Source: an uncultured Aquimarina sp. (GTDB taxonomy: Bacteria; Bacteroidota; Bacteroidia; Flavobacteriales; Flavobacteriaceae). Taken from it: DNA of 64,000 nt. Below are positions 36,285 to 45,625 of this stretch, in pieces (position 1 is the stretch's first letter; every line of letters begins with the position of its first letter). Made by a program: the position numbers and the translations under genes. The DNA lies in assembly GCA_947499005.1 (NCBI GenBank), contig CANMML010000017.1:19278-83277 (forward strand). The letters run 5' to 3'. Under the pieces are notes generated by a model. That model was not told the DNA's origin, made no database searches, and saw only the letters and a program-made list of their open reading frames with translations.

Positions 36285-37136
36285 ATGAACGTATTTGTAA
36301 TAGGAGTAGGATTAATAGGAGGTTCGATAGTAACCGATATCAAGGCACAATTTGAAGATGCCATGATCTATGGGGTGGATAAAAATGAAGCTCATTTAGA
36401 TAAAGCTATTGAACTAGGTTTTCTTGATAAGAAAGCGCATTTTGCTGAGTTATCGTCTGCCGATGTAGTGGTGTTAGCAATTCCTGTTGATAAAGCGAAA
36501 ACTTTGGTATTGAAAGTTCTAGAGGTTGTTACTGATGAATGTTTAGTATTTGATGTAGGTTCTACTAAAGAAGGAATTTGTACCAATGTAGCAAATCACC
36601 CAAAACGAAAAAGTTTTTTAGCAGCACATCCTATAGCCGGGACTGAGTTTTCGGGACCAACAGCAGCATTGAAAGGATTGTTTGAAGGGAAGTCGAATAT
36701 TATTTGTGAAGCAGAAAAAACAGGAGATGCCCAGTTGAAGTTAGGACAGGAGATTTTCGAACGTTTAGGGATGAAATTGAGTTATATGGATGCAGCTTCT
36801 CATGATAAGCATATAGCTTACGTGTCTCATCTCTCTCACGTGAGTTCTTTTATGTTAGGGAAAACGGTCATCGAAAAAGAAAAAGACGAGAAAGCCATTT
36901 TTGATATGGCAGGCAGTGGTTTTGCTTCTACGGTACGTTTGGCAAAGAGTTCACCAGCAATGTGGACACCGATTTTTAAACAAAATAAGAAGCATGTACT
37001 AGAAGCTTTGGATGAATATATCGAGAATTTGAGTGGTTTCAAAAAATTGATAGAAGAAGGGAATGATACAAGTATTTTTCAGGAAATGGAAGACACGAAC
37101 AGGATTAAAGAAATATTAAAAGGAATAGAGAAATAG
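36285..37136 (+). CDS. tyrA: prephenate dehydrogenase
   Basis: 283 residues from ATG 36285; a TTG at 36270 is in frame but would put the start inside a hairpin. Rossmann motif GVGLIGGSIV (residues 8-17), then the conserved HPIAGTEFSGP with the catalytic His and SHLSHVSSF in the dimer domain. It oxidises prephenate to 4-hydroxyphenylpyruvate with NAD. A small hairpin GCTTGC/GCAAGC at 36269-36283 ends one base before the ATG and could hamper ribosome binding. Confidence 0.95.
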   Translation: MNVFVIGVGLIGGSIVTDIKAQFEDAMIYGVDKNEAHLDKAIELGFLDKKAHFAELSSADVVVLAIPVDKAKTLVLKVLEVVTDECLVFDVGSTKEGICTNVANHPKRKSFLAAHPIAGTEFSGPTAALKGLFEGKSNIICEAEKTGDAQLKLGQEIFERLGMKLSYMDAASHDKHIAYVSHLSHVSSFMLGKTVIEKEKDEKAIFDMAGSGFASTVRLAKSSPAMWTPIFKQNKKHVLEALDEYIENLSGFKKLIEEGNDTSIFQEMEDTNRIKEILKGIEK

Positions 37137-37141
37137 TAATT

Positions 37142-37216
37142 AGTCCTTAGTCAATAGTCTTTAGTAGTTAGCAGATAGCATTTAATAAATAATAAAAATA
37201 CTATTGACTAAGGACT
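37142..37216. repeat. inverted repeat between tyrA and the DAHP synthase gene
   Basis: A perfect 17-bp inverted pair (37142-37158 with 37200-37216) separated by 41 AT-rich bases. The words TAGTCCTTAGTC and GACTAAGGACT recur, in degraded form, in the spacer 10592-10735, so this is a dispersed low-complexity repeat. Confidence 0.6.
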
Positions 37217-37293
37217 GAATACTAATGACTAGATGATTAAAATAACCTATCTTTGGCGTCGCTTAGAGAATCCAAAGAATAATAACTTAAAGC

Positions 37294-38373
37294 ATGGAAA
37301 ACAAGAAGGAACTTAGAAATTGGTTAGATGCTTATCAGCTAGACCATCCATTAGTAATTGCAGGCCCTTGTAGTGCCGAGACTGAAGAGCAAGTTGTGCG
37401 TATCGCAAAGGACTTAAAAGATACTGATGCGAACGTATTACGTGCTGGTATTTGGAAACCTCGTACACGACCGGGGAACTTTGAAGGAGTAGGTGCTTTA
37501 GGTTTAAAGTGGTTACAAACGGCTAAGCAAGAAACAGGAATGTTAACAGCGACGGAAGTAGCTAATCCTAATCATGTAGAATTAGCGTTAGAACACGATG
37601 TTGATATTTTGTGGATTGGAGCTCGTAGTACAGTTTCTCCTTTTATTATACAAGATATAGCTGAAGCATGTCGAGGTATCAAGCAACCTGTTTTAGTAAA
37701 AAACCCTATTAACCCAGATTTAGCATTATGGTTAGGAGCTGTAGAGCGCTTCCATACATGTAATGTGGAAAATTTAGGGGTGATTCATAGAGGATTCTCT
37801 ACTTATGAGAAAACAAAATATCGTAACATTCCAGAATGGCAAATTCCTATTGATTTGCAAGCGAAGTTTCCAGATCTTCCATTGATCTTAGATCCTTCTC
37901 ACATTGCTGGACGTCGTGATATCATTCAAGATTTATGTCAAACAGGTTTAGACTTAAATTTTGATGGAATGATCATCGAAACGCATTACGATCCAGATAA
38001 TGCTTGGTCTGATGCTAAGCAACAAATTACTCCTGCTACTTTAGTGCAAATCATGAAAGATTTGAAAGTACGTAAAGAAAAAGGAGGATCAGATGCTTAC
38101 GAACATGCATTGACTGAATTGCGTTCTAAGATTGATATTACTGATGAGGTAATTATCCAACAATTGGCGAAGCGTATGAAGATTGCTGATGAGATTGGTA
38201 AAGTAAAAGCTGAAAATAATGTTCAGATTTTGCAAAATGATCGTTGGAATTCAATCCGTGACAGATCAATTTCTGAAGGAGGTCAAGTAGGTCTAAGTGA
38301 AGAATTTATTACTGAGGTATATAATGCGATTCACCAAGAATCTATTCGTCACCAACATAATATTGGTAAATAA
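37294..38373 (+). CDS. bifunctional DAHP synthase / chorismate mutase
   Basis: 359 residues. Residues about 1-265 are a DAHP synthase of the KDO8P-synthase-like class (IAGPCSAETEEQVV, LRAGIWKPRTRPGNFEG, DPSHIAGRR, IETHYDPDNAWSD). Residues about 270-359 are a type II chorismate mutase (LRSKIDITDEVIIQQLAKRMKIADEIGKVK in two parts). It performs the first shikimate step and the branch-point step to prephenate, feeding PheA and TyrA encoded upstream. The domain order DAHPS-CM is typical of this phylum. A strong terminator follows. Confidence 0.95.
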   Translation: MENKKELRNWLDAYQLDHPLVIAGPCSAETEEQVVRIAKDLKDTDANVLRAGIWKPRTRPGNFEGVGALGLKWLQTAKQETGMLTATEVANPNHVELALEHDVDILWIGARSTVSPFIIQDIAEACRGIKQPVLVKNPINPDLALWLGAVERFHTCNVENLGVIHRGFSTYEKTKYRNIPEWQIPIDLQAKFPDLPLILDPSHIAGRRDIIQDLCQTGLDLNFDGMIIETHYDPDNAWSDAKQQITPATLVQIMKDLKVRKEKGGSDAYEHALTELRSKIDITDEVIIQQLAKRMKIADEIGKVKAENNVQILQNDRWNSIRDRSISEGGQVGLSEEFITEVYNAIHQESIRHQHNIGK

Positions 38374-38403
38374 TAAGATTTATATCTTTTTTGAAATAAG
38401 TAA

Positions 38404-38439
38404 AATGACTTTCCAGAAGTGGAAAGTCATTTTTTTTTT
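38404..38439 (+). terminator. Rho-independent terminator of the aromatic operon
   Basis: A perfect 11-bp stem (38404-38414 with 38421-38431, AATGACTTTCC), six-base loop, then T to 38439. Confidence 0.92.
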
Positions 38440-38510
38440 GTTAAAGCTGTAATATTTTAATATAGATAACGTCTATAGAGATGTGAAGAAAAAACAATAG
38501 AAAAAATTCA

Positions 38511-38574
38511 TAAATAATAGTTTAGTTAGTTGGTTGGAAAAACCTCGATTTCAATTGAAATCGAGGTTTTTTTG
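38511..38574. repeat. repeat unit: 25-mer plus palindromic terminator (copy 1)
   Basis: Bases 38511-38535 are a C-free 25-mer that is identical to 39572-39596. It is followed by a perfect 28-base palindrome (38541-38568, core TTTCAATTGAAA) with A before and T after, so it can terminate transcription from either side. On the minus strand it follows the gene 38610-39395. On the + strand it could end a short unannotated RNA starting after 38439. Confidence 0.7.
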
Positions 38575-38609
38575 TTTTAATACTTAATTGGTATTATTTA
38601 GAATGTAGA

Positions 38610-39395
38610 TTATTTTAAATCATCAATCGTAAATCCGTTATTAAATTTTATTTGACTAGAAGAATATACTCCGCCGATTTCATATTCACCTTTTTTGTTA
38701 GGAGCATAAGATTTTCTTGTAGTCGCAATATAAACACCATCAATATTTTGATATTCTAAAGTCATTTTTAGTATCGGTTTTTCAACTCCAAAGTCTACAA
38801 TATTGAAGAAAAACAAGTCAACCAAATGAGTCTCTGGATTGAAATATAAAATATACTCGTCATTTGTTTTTTTAGTGATTCCATTATCATAAGTAAGACT
38901 TACTTTGTCATAAGTAATTCCTTCGTGATCTTCGGTACCTAAATGTTTATAGATAGTCCCAGGGTCATGCAGTTTATACATCATTGTAAACCAAAAAATA
39001 TTTACCCTCCTTAAAAATGCAGCAGTTCCTACAGCTTGTTGGTCTGTAATCGTTTTTCCGTTTAAACTAACCGAAGGAGCATTGTTGACTAAGGCTTGAA
39101 TTGCTTCCCCTTCTTGTTTAGGTAACACATGTATTTGATGTGTAGAATAAGCTCCATACGATTGTTCTTGATCAAAAATATAGCGCTCTACAGATACGTC
39201 TTTTCCTTTTTCAAAATTGTCATAGACATAATTGAATTGTACGTCTTTCTTTTCAGAGAGCTTTTCATAGCCTCCGATAGTGTTTTTTAATGATTGTAAA
39301 AGACTTGCCGATTTTGCATCTGTTTTTTGTGCAGTAGCAGAGATTCCTAGAAGAAGAGAGATCGCTAGGGCAGCACAATTTTTAAATGATTTCAT
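38610..39395 (-). CDS. secreted protein of unknown function, 261 aa
   Basis: Signal peptide about 1-22 (ending SATAQ). The remainder is beta-rich with segments such as YIFDQEQSYGAYSTHQ, YKLHDPGTIYKHLG, YDKVSLTYD and EYILYFNPETHLVDLFFF. This resembles LolA-like or DUF6503-type periplasmic proteins of Bacteroidota, but I cannot assign it firmly. No lipobox is seen. Both flanks carry the same repeat-plus-terminator unit (38511-38574 and 39572-39639). Confidence 0.75.
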   Translation of the reverse strand: MKSFKNCAALAISLLLGISATAQKTDAKSASLLQSLKNTIGGYEKLSEKKDVQFNYVYDNFEKGKDVSVERYIFDQEQSYGAYSTHQIHVLPKQEGEAIQALVNNAPSVSLNGKTITDQQAVGTAAFLRRVNIFWFTMMYKLHDPGTIYKHLGTEDHEGITYDKVSLTYDNGITKKTNDEYILYFNPETHLVDLFFFNIVDFGVEKPILKMTLEYQNIDGVYIATTRKSYAPNKKGEYEIGGVYSSSQIKFNNGFTIDDLK

Positions 39396-39571
39396 AATTT
39401 ATTTTAAGTGTTAGAATTAAGAAATAAAGTTATGCTGATGGCCTAAAAATATCAGATATATGTGCTTTTTTTATAAAAAATATAACATTTCAAAAGAATT
39501 TTGATCAAAATTGTAATTGTACGATCTCTTTCTCGTCTATAATAATGTAAGCGAAACAGTAAAGCTTATAA

Positions 39572-39639
39572 TAAATAATAGTTTAGTTAGTTGGTTATCT
39601 AAAAAGCCTCAATTTCGAATTCGAAATTGAGGCTTTTTT
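39572..39639. repeat. repeat unit: 25-mer plus palindromic terminator (copy 2)
   Basis: The 25-mer at 39572-39596 is identical to 38511-38535. It is followed by a perfect 38-base palindrome at 39601-39638 (core TTTCGAATTCGAAA) flanked by A and T runs. On the minus strand it sits 22 bases past the kdsA stop and serves as its terminator. On the + strand the 25-mer would be the last unpaired segment before a terminator. Confidence 0.7.
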
Positions 39640-39659
39640 AGTGAAATATCTCGTGGAGA

Positions 39660-40487
39660 TTAAAAGTTTATAATCGTTTGTCGAATTGCTACTAAATTTT
39701 GCAATACCCCTTTTAGATAGTCAAGGTGTAACATATTAGCTCCATCGCTTTTTGCATTTGCAGGATCAAAATGTGTTTCTATAAATAATCCATCTACTCC
39801 AACGGCAATACCCGCACGAGCAATAGTTTCAATCATATCTGGTCTACCTCCAGTTACTCCACTGGATTGATTAGGTTGTTGTAAAGAATGTGTAACATCT
39901 AATACTGTTGTTCCATACTCTTTCATGGTAGGAATTCCACGAAAATCTACAACCATATCTTGGTATCCAAACATGGTTCCACGATCGGTAATCATGGCAT
40001 TTTCATTACCGCTATCTTTTACTTTGCGCACAGCATGTTGCATGGCTTCGGGACTCATAAATTGTCCTTTCTTCAAGTTGATTGTTTTCCCTGTGTTTGC
40101 TGCGGCAACCACTAAATCTGTTTGACGCACTAAAAAAGCAGGGATTTGTAAAATATCTACATATTCAGCAGCTTTGGCCGCATCTTCATTGGTGTGAATA
40201 TCGGTTACTGTCGGGATATCAAAAGTCTCACCAACTTTACGTAAAATTTTTAAAGCCTTTTCATCTCCAATTCCTGTAAAGCTATCGATACGACTACGAT
40301 TTGCTTTTTTAAAAGAACCTTTAAATACATAAGGAATCTTTAATTCTGAAGTAATTTCGACTACTTTTTCTGCAATTTGCAAGGCCATTTCTTCACCTTC
40401 TATGGCACAAGGACCAGCTAATAAAAAGAAGTTATTGCTATTGGTGTTTTTTATGTTGGGTATATTATTGATGTCCATCAAATTCAA
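39660..40487 (-). CDS. kdsA: 3-deoxy-8-phosphooctulonate synthase
   Basis: 275 residues, standard length. Visible motifs: FFLLAGPCAIEGEEMA, KGSFKKANRSR (PEP binding), DIHTNEDAAKAAEYVDILQIPAFLVRQ in parts, NLKKGQFMSP, and ETHFDPANAKSDG. It condenses arabinose-5-phosphate and PEP to KDO-8-phosphate for lipopolysaccharide. An alternative ATG three codons in is possible. Followed by a palindromic terminator. Confidence 0.97.
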   Translation of the reverse strand: MNLMDINNIPNIKNTNSNNFFLLAGPCAIEGEEMALQIAEKVVEITSELKIPYVFKGSFKKANRSRIDSFTGIGDEKALKILRKVGETFDIPTVTDIHTNEDAAKAAEYVDILQIPAFLVRQTDLVVAAANTGKTINLKKGQFMSPEAMQHAVRKVKDSGNENAMITDRGTMFGYQDMVVDFRGIPTMKEYGTTVLDVTHSLQQPNQSSGVTGGRPDMIETIARAGIAVGVDGLFIETHFDPANAKSDGANMLHLDYLKGVLQNLVAIRQTIINF

Positions 40488-40596
40488 GGTTTAAAGTTCA
40501 AAGTTATTCTAAATGTTATAATTGAACTAATTATTGCGTCAACACTACATAGAATAGGTCTTAATACTATGTACTTAATACTTTATACTGAATAAA

Positions 40597-41649
40597 CTAT
40601 TCTATAACTTTAATTTCAAATAGTGATTTCCAATATTTACCTGTGATATATAATTGATCCGTATCTTTCTTGTAAGCAATACCATTCAATACTTTATCAT
40701 TATCTTCAGAAGAAACGCCTACTTTTTCTCTTAAGCCTTTACAGTTAATAATTCCTTCTATAGCTCCATTTTCTGGGTTAATGATGGCTATTCCGTCTTT
40801 CATCCAAGTATTAGCATAGATCTTACCATTAACCCACTCTAGTTCATTGAATTTTTTCTTAATAGACTTATTAGTAGTGATTTGTATGTATCCCTTTTCT
40901 TCTAAAGTTTTAGCGTCTAATTTCCATATTTTGGTGGTTCCATCACTCTTGTAGATCGTGTTTTTACCATCAAAGCAAATACCCCAACCTTCTTTGCTTT
41001 TATCATATTCGAAACTTCCTTCTTGTTTTAACGTCTCTAAGTCAAATGTAAACCCTAGGTGTTGTTTCCATGTTAAAAGGTGAAGTTTATCATCAACAAT
41101 AGTAATGCCCTCTGCAAAATATTTTTTTTCGAAAGCATGTTCTTTTATTGTTTTTCCAGTGACCAGCTCCTTTTTAAGTAATTTCGATGCACCGAAATGC
41201 CCCGCACTCTCATAAAGAATTCCATTCTTAATTTCTAATCCTTGAGTATAGTGTTTGGTATTGTGAGGATAGGTATTCACTATTTCATAAGAATATACTT
41301 TAGGTGTTTTGTTGTTTAATACAGTGATGTTAGCAATGCTAGTAAAATTACCACCTTCAGTAAATACCGTTGCTTTTATAGGGTGTACTCCTAGTAGAAG
41401 GTTATCTAGTTTTAATGATAACGATTCGGAAGCTTGTACTTCTTTGTTGATTCCTTGAAAATTATAGATTACTTTTTGGATTGGGCGTTTGTCCTTTGTA
41501 ATAATATTAGCAGTTAAGGTCTCTCCTAGATGGTATTTATGGTCTTCTTGTCCCGTTTCAATCGTAAATTGAAATGGTTTTTTAGAGCTTCCACATTGGA
41601 TAAAAGAAAGTGCTAAAATGCATGCTATTAAGAAGTTTTTAAATTTCAT
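40597..41649 (-). CDS. glutaminyl-peptide cyclotransferase, lipoprotein
   Basis: I place the start at 41649, because from there a lipoprotein signal peptide begins (MKFKNFLIACILALSFIQC, Cys19); the frame extends 36 codons upstream without a plausible N-terminus. 350 residues. After an Ig-like N-terminal region (about 25-125) comes the five-bladed propeller of plant/bacterial-type glutamine cyclotransferases: YPHNTKHYTQGLEI, YESAGHFGASKL, FAEGITIVDDKLHLLTWK in two parts, EGWGICFDGK, LEWVNGKIYANTW. It forms pyroglutamate at peptide N-termini. The location is the periplasmic face of a membrane. Confidence 0.88.
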   Translation of the reverse strand: MKFKNFLIACILALSFIQCGSSKKPFQFTIETGQEDHKYHLGETLTANIITKDKRPIQKVIYNFQGINKEVQASESLSLKLDNLLLGVHPIKATVFTEGGNFTSIANITVLNNKTPKVYSYEIVNTYPHNTKHYTQGLEIKNGILYESAGHFGASKLLKKELVTGKTIKEHAFEKKYFAEGITIVDDKLHLLTWKQHLGFTFDLETLKQEGSFEYDKSKEGWGICFDGKNTIYKSDGTTKIWKLDAKTLEEKGYIQITTNKSIKKKFNELEWVNGKIYANTWMKDGIAIINPENGAIEGIINCKGLREKVGVSSEDNDKVLNGIAYKKDTDQLYITGKYWKSLFEIKVIE

Positions 41650-41739
41650 CTTGTTTTTTATTTGGATGTCCAAGATATTAAAATTTATAAAAGATTTAGA
41701 AAACTGAAGTTCGTTGTTTATAAATTTGAAAAAGCATCG

Positions 41740-41747
41740 TATATTTG
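41740..41747 (+). promoter_or_regulatory. -7 box of the SRP RNA gene
   Basis: TATATTTG matches TAnnTTTG exactly, 6 bases before the predicted RNA. A TTG at 41714-41716 lies 23 bases upstream, at the edge of the normal spacing. Confidence 0.7.
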
Positions 41748-41750
41748 CAG

Positions 41751-41853
41751 CTGGCAAGTCCTACACAACTAGCTCCTGTAGAATCCCCCAGGGTGGGAAC
41801 GCAGCAAGGGTATATGGTCGTAGCAGTGTGATGTAGGTAGCTTGCCTTTTTTT
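41751..41853 (+). ncRNA. ffs: signal recognition particle RNA, small bacterial (4.5S) type
   Basis: The conserved domain IV is clear: CAGG on the 5' side, a GTG/CGC stem (41793-41795 with 41800-41802), the GGAA tetraloop (41796-41799), and AGCA on the 3' side (41803-41806). The ends GGCAAG (41753-41758) and CTTGCC (41841-41846) pair to close the molecule and are followed by seven T as terminator. It binds Ffh in cotranslational membrane targeting. Confidence 0.93.
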
Positions 41854-41960
41854 ATGCCTTTTATTTACGTCTCCACTTCCAATTTTATTTCTAGAACATT
41901 ACTTTTGAAAGTATTAATAATTTCTAAAATGCTTAGTGGTTATTGCTAGGCGAAGAAAGC

Positions 41961-42770
41961 ATGACAAAAAAAGTTATTCTTATCACAGGTGGTTCTTCAG
42001 GTATTGGTAGAGCTACTGGTAATTATCTAAAGTCTAAAGGGCATACGATTTACGGGACTACACGTTCTTTAACTAAATATCCAGACTTTACAGATTTTCC
42101 ACTATTAGAAATGGATGTAACAAAATCGGCAACGATTTTACAAGCAGTTGAAGCACTAATAACCAAGGAAGGACAAATAGATGTACTTATCAATAATGCG
42201 GGTGTTGGTATTACAGGGCCTGTTGAAGAAATTCCAGAAGAAGAAATAGAAAAGCATTTTCAAACCAATTATTTTGGTGCCTTACGAGTGATCAAAGCAG
42301 TATTGCCGCAGATGCGTAAACAGCGAAGTGGTCTTGTAATTAACACAACTTCAATTGCAGGGTATATGGGATTGCCTTTTAGGGGGATTTATAGTGCAGG
42401 GAAAGCTGCATTAGAAGTTACTACTGAAGCTTTGCGTATGGAAACTAAAAGTTTTGGTATTAAAATTACCAATTTAGCACCTGGAGATTACGCAACTAAT
42501 ATCTGTGGAGGTAGATATCATGCGCCTGTAATTAAGGGCTCGGATTATGAAGCTAAATACCAGATGTCATTAGATTTAATGGATGAACATGTGGATGAAG
42601 GAAGAGATCCTATAGAAGTAGGAGTCTTGATTGAAAAGATCATGAATAAAAAATCTCCTAAGATTCATTATAAATCGGGAGCATTTATGCAGAAAGTTTC
42701 TGTGTTATTAAAACGTTTACTACCCGATAAAACCTTCGAAAAATTATTGCTTAATCATTATAAGTTGTAA
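41961..42770 (+). CDS. short-chain dehydrogenase/reductase
   Basis: 269 residues from ATG 41961; an in-frame TTG at 41943 is less likely. Classical SDR: cofactor motif TGGSSGIGRATG (residues 9-20), NNAGVG, catalytic Ser in NTTSIAGYMG and the YxxxK pair in YSAGKAALE. NADP preference is suggested by the TTRS segment after the second strand. Substrate unknown. 36 bases upstream of the transaldolase-like gene. Confidence 0.92.
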   Translation: MTKKVILITGGSSGIGRATGNYLKSKGHTIYGTTRSLTKYPDFTDFPLLEMDVTKSATILQAVEALITKEGQIDVLINNAGVGITGPVEEIPEEEIEKHFQTNYFGALRVIKAVLPQMRKQRSGLVINTTSIAGYMGLPFRGIYSAGKAALEVTTEALRMETKSFGIKITNLAPGDYATNICGGRYHAPVIKGSDYEAKYQMSLDLMDEHVDEGRDPIEVGVLIEKIMNKKSPKIHYKSGAFMQKVSVLLKRLLPDKTFEKLLLNHYKL

Positions 42771-42806
42771 TTTTGGTGGCAATAGTAATTATTCAAAATT
42801 AGAAAA

Positions 42807-43463
42807 ATGAAATTTTTTATTGATACAGCTAATCTTGAGCAGATTAAGGAAGCTCAAGACCTTGGAGTTTTAGACGGTGTAACTACTAACCCATCTTTGA
42901 TGGCTAAAGAAGGAATCACTGGAGAGAAAAATATTCTTGATCACTACAAGGCAATTTGTGAGATCGTAGAGGGAGATGTTTCTGCAGAAGTAATCGCTAC
43001 AGATTATGAAGGAATGATCAAACAAGGAGAAGAATTAGCTGCATTAAACCCACAAATTGTTGTAAAGTTACCAATGATTGAAGCTGGAGTAAAGGCTTGT
43101 AAATATTTTTCTGATAAAGGAATCAAAACAAACGTAACTCTAGTATTTTCTGTTGGTCAAGCGCTTTTAGCTGCTAAAGCAGGTGCTAGTTATGTTTCTC
43201 CATTTTTAGGACGTTTAGATGATATTTCTACTGATGGATTAAACTTAATCGATGAGATTCGTACAGTATATGATAACTACGGATTCGGAACTGAAATCTT
43301 AGCTGCATCTGTACGTAACACGATGCACGTTGTAAACTGTGCCAAGTTAGGATCGGACGTAATGACTGGACCTTTATCTTCTATTAAAGGTTTATTAAAG
43401 CACCCTTTAACTGATATCGGTTTAGAGAAATTCTTAGCAGATTACGCTAAAGGAAATGCATAA
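42807..43463 (+). CDS. transaldolase / fructose-6-phosphate aldolase family (TalC/MipB)
   Basis: 218 residues, the short transaldolase class. Visible motifs: [43 protein letters not shown] (Schiff-base Lys), and [14 protein letters not shown]. It transfers a dihydroxyacetone unit in the non-oxidative pentose phosphate pathway or acts as a fructose-6-phosphate aldolase; the two cannot be told apart here. A strong terminator follows. Confidence 0.93.
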   Translation: MKFFIDTANLEQIKEAQDLGVLDGVTTNPSLMAKEGITGEKNILDHYKAICEIVEGDVSAEVIATDYEGMIKQGEELAALNPQIVVKLPMIEAGVKACKYFSDKGIKTNVTLVFSVGQALLAAKAGASYVSPFLGRLDDISTDGLNLIDEIRTVYDNYGFGTEILAASVRNTMHVVNCAKLGSDVMTGPLSSIKGLLKHPLTDIGLEKFLADYAKGNA

Positions 43464-43504
43464 GTAAAAGTTTACTTCTTTTTTAGGAGTACATAAAATA
43501 TTGA

Positions 43505-43537
43505 AAACCTCTATTCTTTCTGAATAGAGGTTTTTTT
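43505..43537 (+). terminator. Rho-independent terminator after the transaldolase gene
   Basis: A perfect 12-bp stem (43505-43516 with 43522-43533; AAACCTCTATTC), five-base loop and a T-run. Confidence 0.92.
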
Positions 43538-43589
43538 GTGGCTTTAGGTAATTAGCTTAGGGCTTAAAGCCTATAGCTTACAGCAAAAA

Positions 43590-43620
43590 TTGCGCTAGCA
43601 ATTTTTAAGTAGTATTTTTG
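43590..43620 (+). promoter_or_regulatory. promoter of pyrD
   Basis: TTG at 43590-43592, a 20-base spacer, then TATTTTTG (43613-43620), an exact TAnnTTTG match, 17 bases before the pyrD ATG. The region between also forms a small AAATTGCG/CGCAATTT-like hairpin. Confidence 0.7.
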
Positions 43621-43636
43621 CATAAATTTTCCACAC

Positions 43637-44671
43637 ATGTACAAAAGTCTAATTAGACCTATACTTTTTAAGTTCGACCCTGAAAAAGTACACCATTTCA
43701 CCTTTAGTCTTATTAAATTCATTCATAAAATACCAGGTGTTGCAAGCTTGAATAAGGCAATGTATAAGGTAGATGATGTTAGATTAGAAAGAGAGGTTTT
43801 TGGACTGAAGTTTCAAAATCCAGTTGGGCTAGCTGCTGGGTTTGATAAAAATGCAGTGTTGTACAATGAGTTGGCAAATTATGGTTTTGGGTTTATTGAA
43901 ATAGGAACGGTGACACCTAAAGGTCAAGTAGGAAACCCAAAGAAAAGACTCTTTCGTTTAGTTGATGATCAAGGAATCATCAATCGAATGGGGTTCAATA
44001 ATGAAGGCTTAGCAGCAGCTATTGAACAGTTAAAAACGAATAAAGGCAAACTTATTATTGGTGGGAATATTGGGAAAAATACCCAAACAAAACCAGAAGA
44101 TTATACCATCGATTATTTAGAATGTTTTAATGGCTTGTACCCTTATGTAGATTATTTTGTATTAAATGTCAGCTGTCCCAATGTTTCTAGTCATGCTAAG
44201 CTGAATGACAAGGATTATCTGGAAGAATTAATTGCAGCGGTACAAGAAGCCAATCAGAAATTTAGCCTGCAAAAACCAATTTTATTAAAGATTGCTCCAG
44301 ATTTAAATGAAGGGCAGTTAGATGAAATTGTAGAGTTGGTGAAAAAAACAAAACTCGATGGAGTCATTGCTAGTAATACTTCAACGTCAAGAGAAGGACT
44401 AAAGACGTCAAGTGAACGGCTTAATGAAATAGGTAATGGAGGTTTAAGCGGTAAGCCTTTAACAGCAACGTCTACGAAAGTAATCAAGTATTTATCAGAT
44501 AAGAGCAATGGAACCTTCCCTATTATTGGAGTAGGAGGAATTCATACCGCCGAAGATGCTTTAGAAAAATTGAATGCTGGCGCTACACTAGTTCAGGTAT
44601 ATACAGGGTTTATTTACAGCGGACCCAAATTAGTTTCGGATATAAATAAAGCGATTTTAAAGCAAGCCTAA
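43637..44671 (+). CDS. pyrD: dihydroorotate dehydrogenase (quinone), class 2
   Basis: 344 residues with the N-terminal extension of class 2 enzymes ([20 protein letters not shown]), which contacts the membrane and quinone. FMN barrel motifs: [43 protein letters not shown] (with the catalytic Ser), [19 protein letters not shown] and IGVGGI. It oxidises dihydroorotate to orotate. The GSCFA gene starts at the very next base after the stop. Confidence 0.97.
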   Translation: MYKSLIRPILFKFDPEKVHHFTFSLIKFIHKIPGVASLNKAMYKVDDVRLEREVFGLKFQNPVGLAAGFDKNAVLYNELANYGFGFIEIGTVTPKGQVGNPKKRLFRLVDDQGIINRMGFNNEGLAAAIEQLKTNKGKLIIGGNIGKNTQTKPEDYTIDYLECFNGLYPYVDYFVLNVSCPNVSSHAKLNDKDYLEELIAAVQEANQKFSLQKPILLKIAPDLNEGQLDEIVELVKKTKLDGVIASNTSTSREGLKTSSERLNEIGNGGLSGKPLTATSTKVIKYLSDKSNGTFPIIGVGGIHTAEDALEKLNAGATLVQVYTGFIYSGPKLVSDINKAILKQA

Positions 44672-45625
44672 ATGCAACCTTTTTTTCTACAATTACCTCC
44701 TAAAGCGTCTAGCTTTCCAATTACATATGATTCGAAAGTAGCATTTTTAGGTTCTTGTTTTGCAGAAAATATAGGAGAAAAGTTTAAGGATCATAAAATT
44801 CCAAGTCTAGTTAATCCTTTAGGTATCGTTTTTCATCCATTACCATTGATGAAATTGCTTAAGCGATGTATAGAGAGAGACTTATTTGAAGAGCAAGATC
44901 TTTTTTATGCCAATGAACGTTGGCAAAGTTTCGAATTACATTCTGACTTTAGTCATATCAATAAAGCGGTTTTACTGAAGGCTATTAATGACCAAGTAAT
45001 CGCTGCAAGTCAGTTTTTAAAGGAAGCGACTCACTTAGTCTTAACTTTAGGAACCGCATGGGGATATAAACATAAGGCAAGTGAACAAATTGTAGCAAAC
45101 TGCCATAAGGTATCTCAACAGGTCTTTCAGAAGAGGCTGAGTAGTCAAGAAGAGATTGCGTCGAACTTTAGTGAAGTATTTAAAAGATTGAAGCGATTTA
45201 ACCCTTCTCTACATATTATCCTTACGGTATCTCCAGTGCGTCATATCAAAGATGGGTTAATTGAGAATAATAGAAGTAAGGCTCAGTTATTATCTACTAC
45301 AGCTCAATTAATTTCTGATATGGAATTTGTTGATTATTACCCTACATATGAATTAGTGATAGATTGCCTTAGGGATTACCGTTTTTTTAAGGAAGATATG
45401 CTTCACCCTAATGAGCAAGCGATAGACTTTGTCTGGAAACATTTTACAGCTACTTTTTTATTCAAAGAAGAGACACAGCAAACGCTTAAGAAAGTTTCAG
45501 AAATTCAAAGAGGACTAATGCATAGGCCTTTTAATCCTCAAAGTGAAGCACATCAAAATTTTGAGGCTTCACTTCAAGGCAAAATTGAAAAGATACAGCA
45601 ACAGTATCCATTTATGAGTTTTTAG
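44672..45625 (+). CDS. GSCFA domain protein
   Basis: 317 residues. The name-giving motif GSCFAENIGEKF is near residues 26-37, followed by NPLGIVFHPLPL and LTLGTAWGY. The family is related to SGNH/GDSL hydrolases; late residues in the DMLHPNEQAIDFVW segment would supply the catalytic Asp-His pair. Function is not established. It starts directly after pyrD and its last 14 bases overlap the convergent ssb gene. Confidence 0.88.
   Translation: MQPFFLQLPPKASSFPITYDSKVAFLGSCFAENIGEKFKDHKIPSLVNPLGIVFHPLPLMKLLKRCIERDLFEEQDLFYANERWQSFELHSDFSHINKAVLLKAINDQVIAASQFLKEATHLVLTLGTAWGYKHKASEQIVANCHKVSQQVFQKRLSSQEEIASNFSEVFKRLKRFNPSLHIILTVSPVRHIKDGLIENNRSKAQLLSTTAQLISDMEFVDYYPTYELVIDCLRDYRFFKEDMLHPNEQAIDFVWKHFTATFLFKEETQQTLKKVSEIQRGLMHRPFNPQSEAHQNFEASLQGKIEKIQQQYPFMSF

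Noticed and set aside
38473..38511. Minus-strand mini-frame MNFFYCFFFTSL, Phe-rich like an attenuation leader
   Set aside because: There is no minus-strand biosynthetic gene downstream (the aroma operon gene here is on the + strand), no terminator in the right place and no promoter; AT-rich sequence yields Phe codons by chance.
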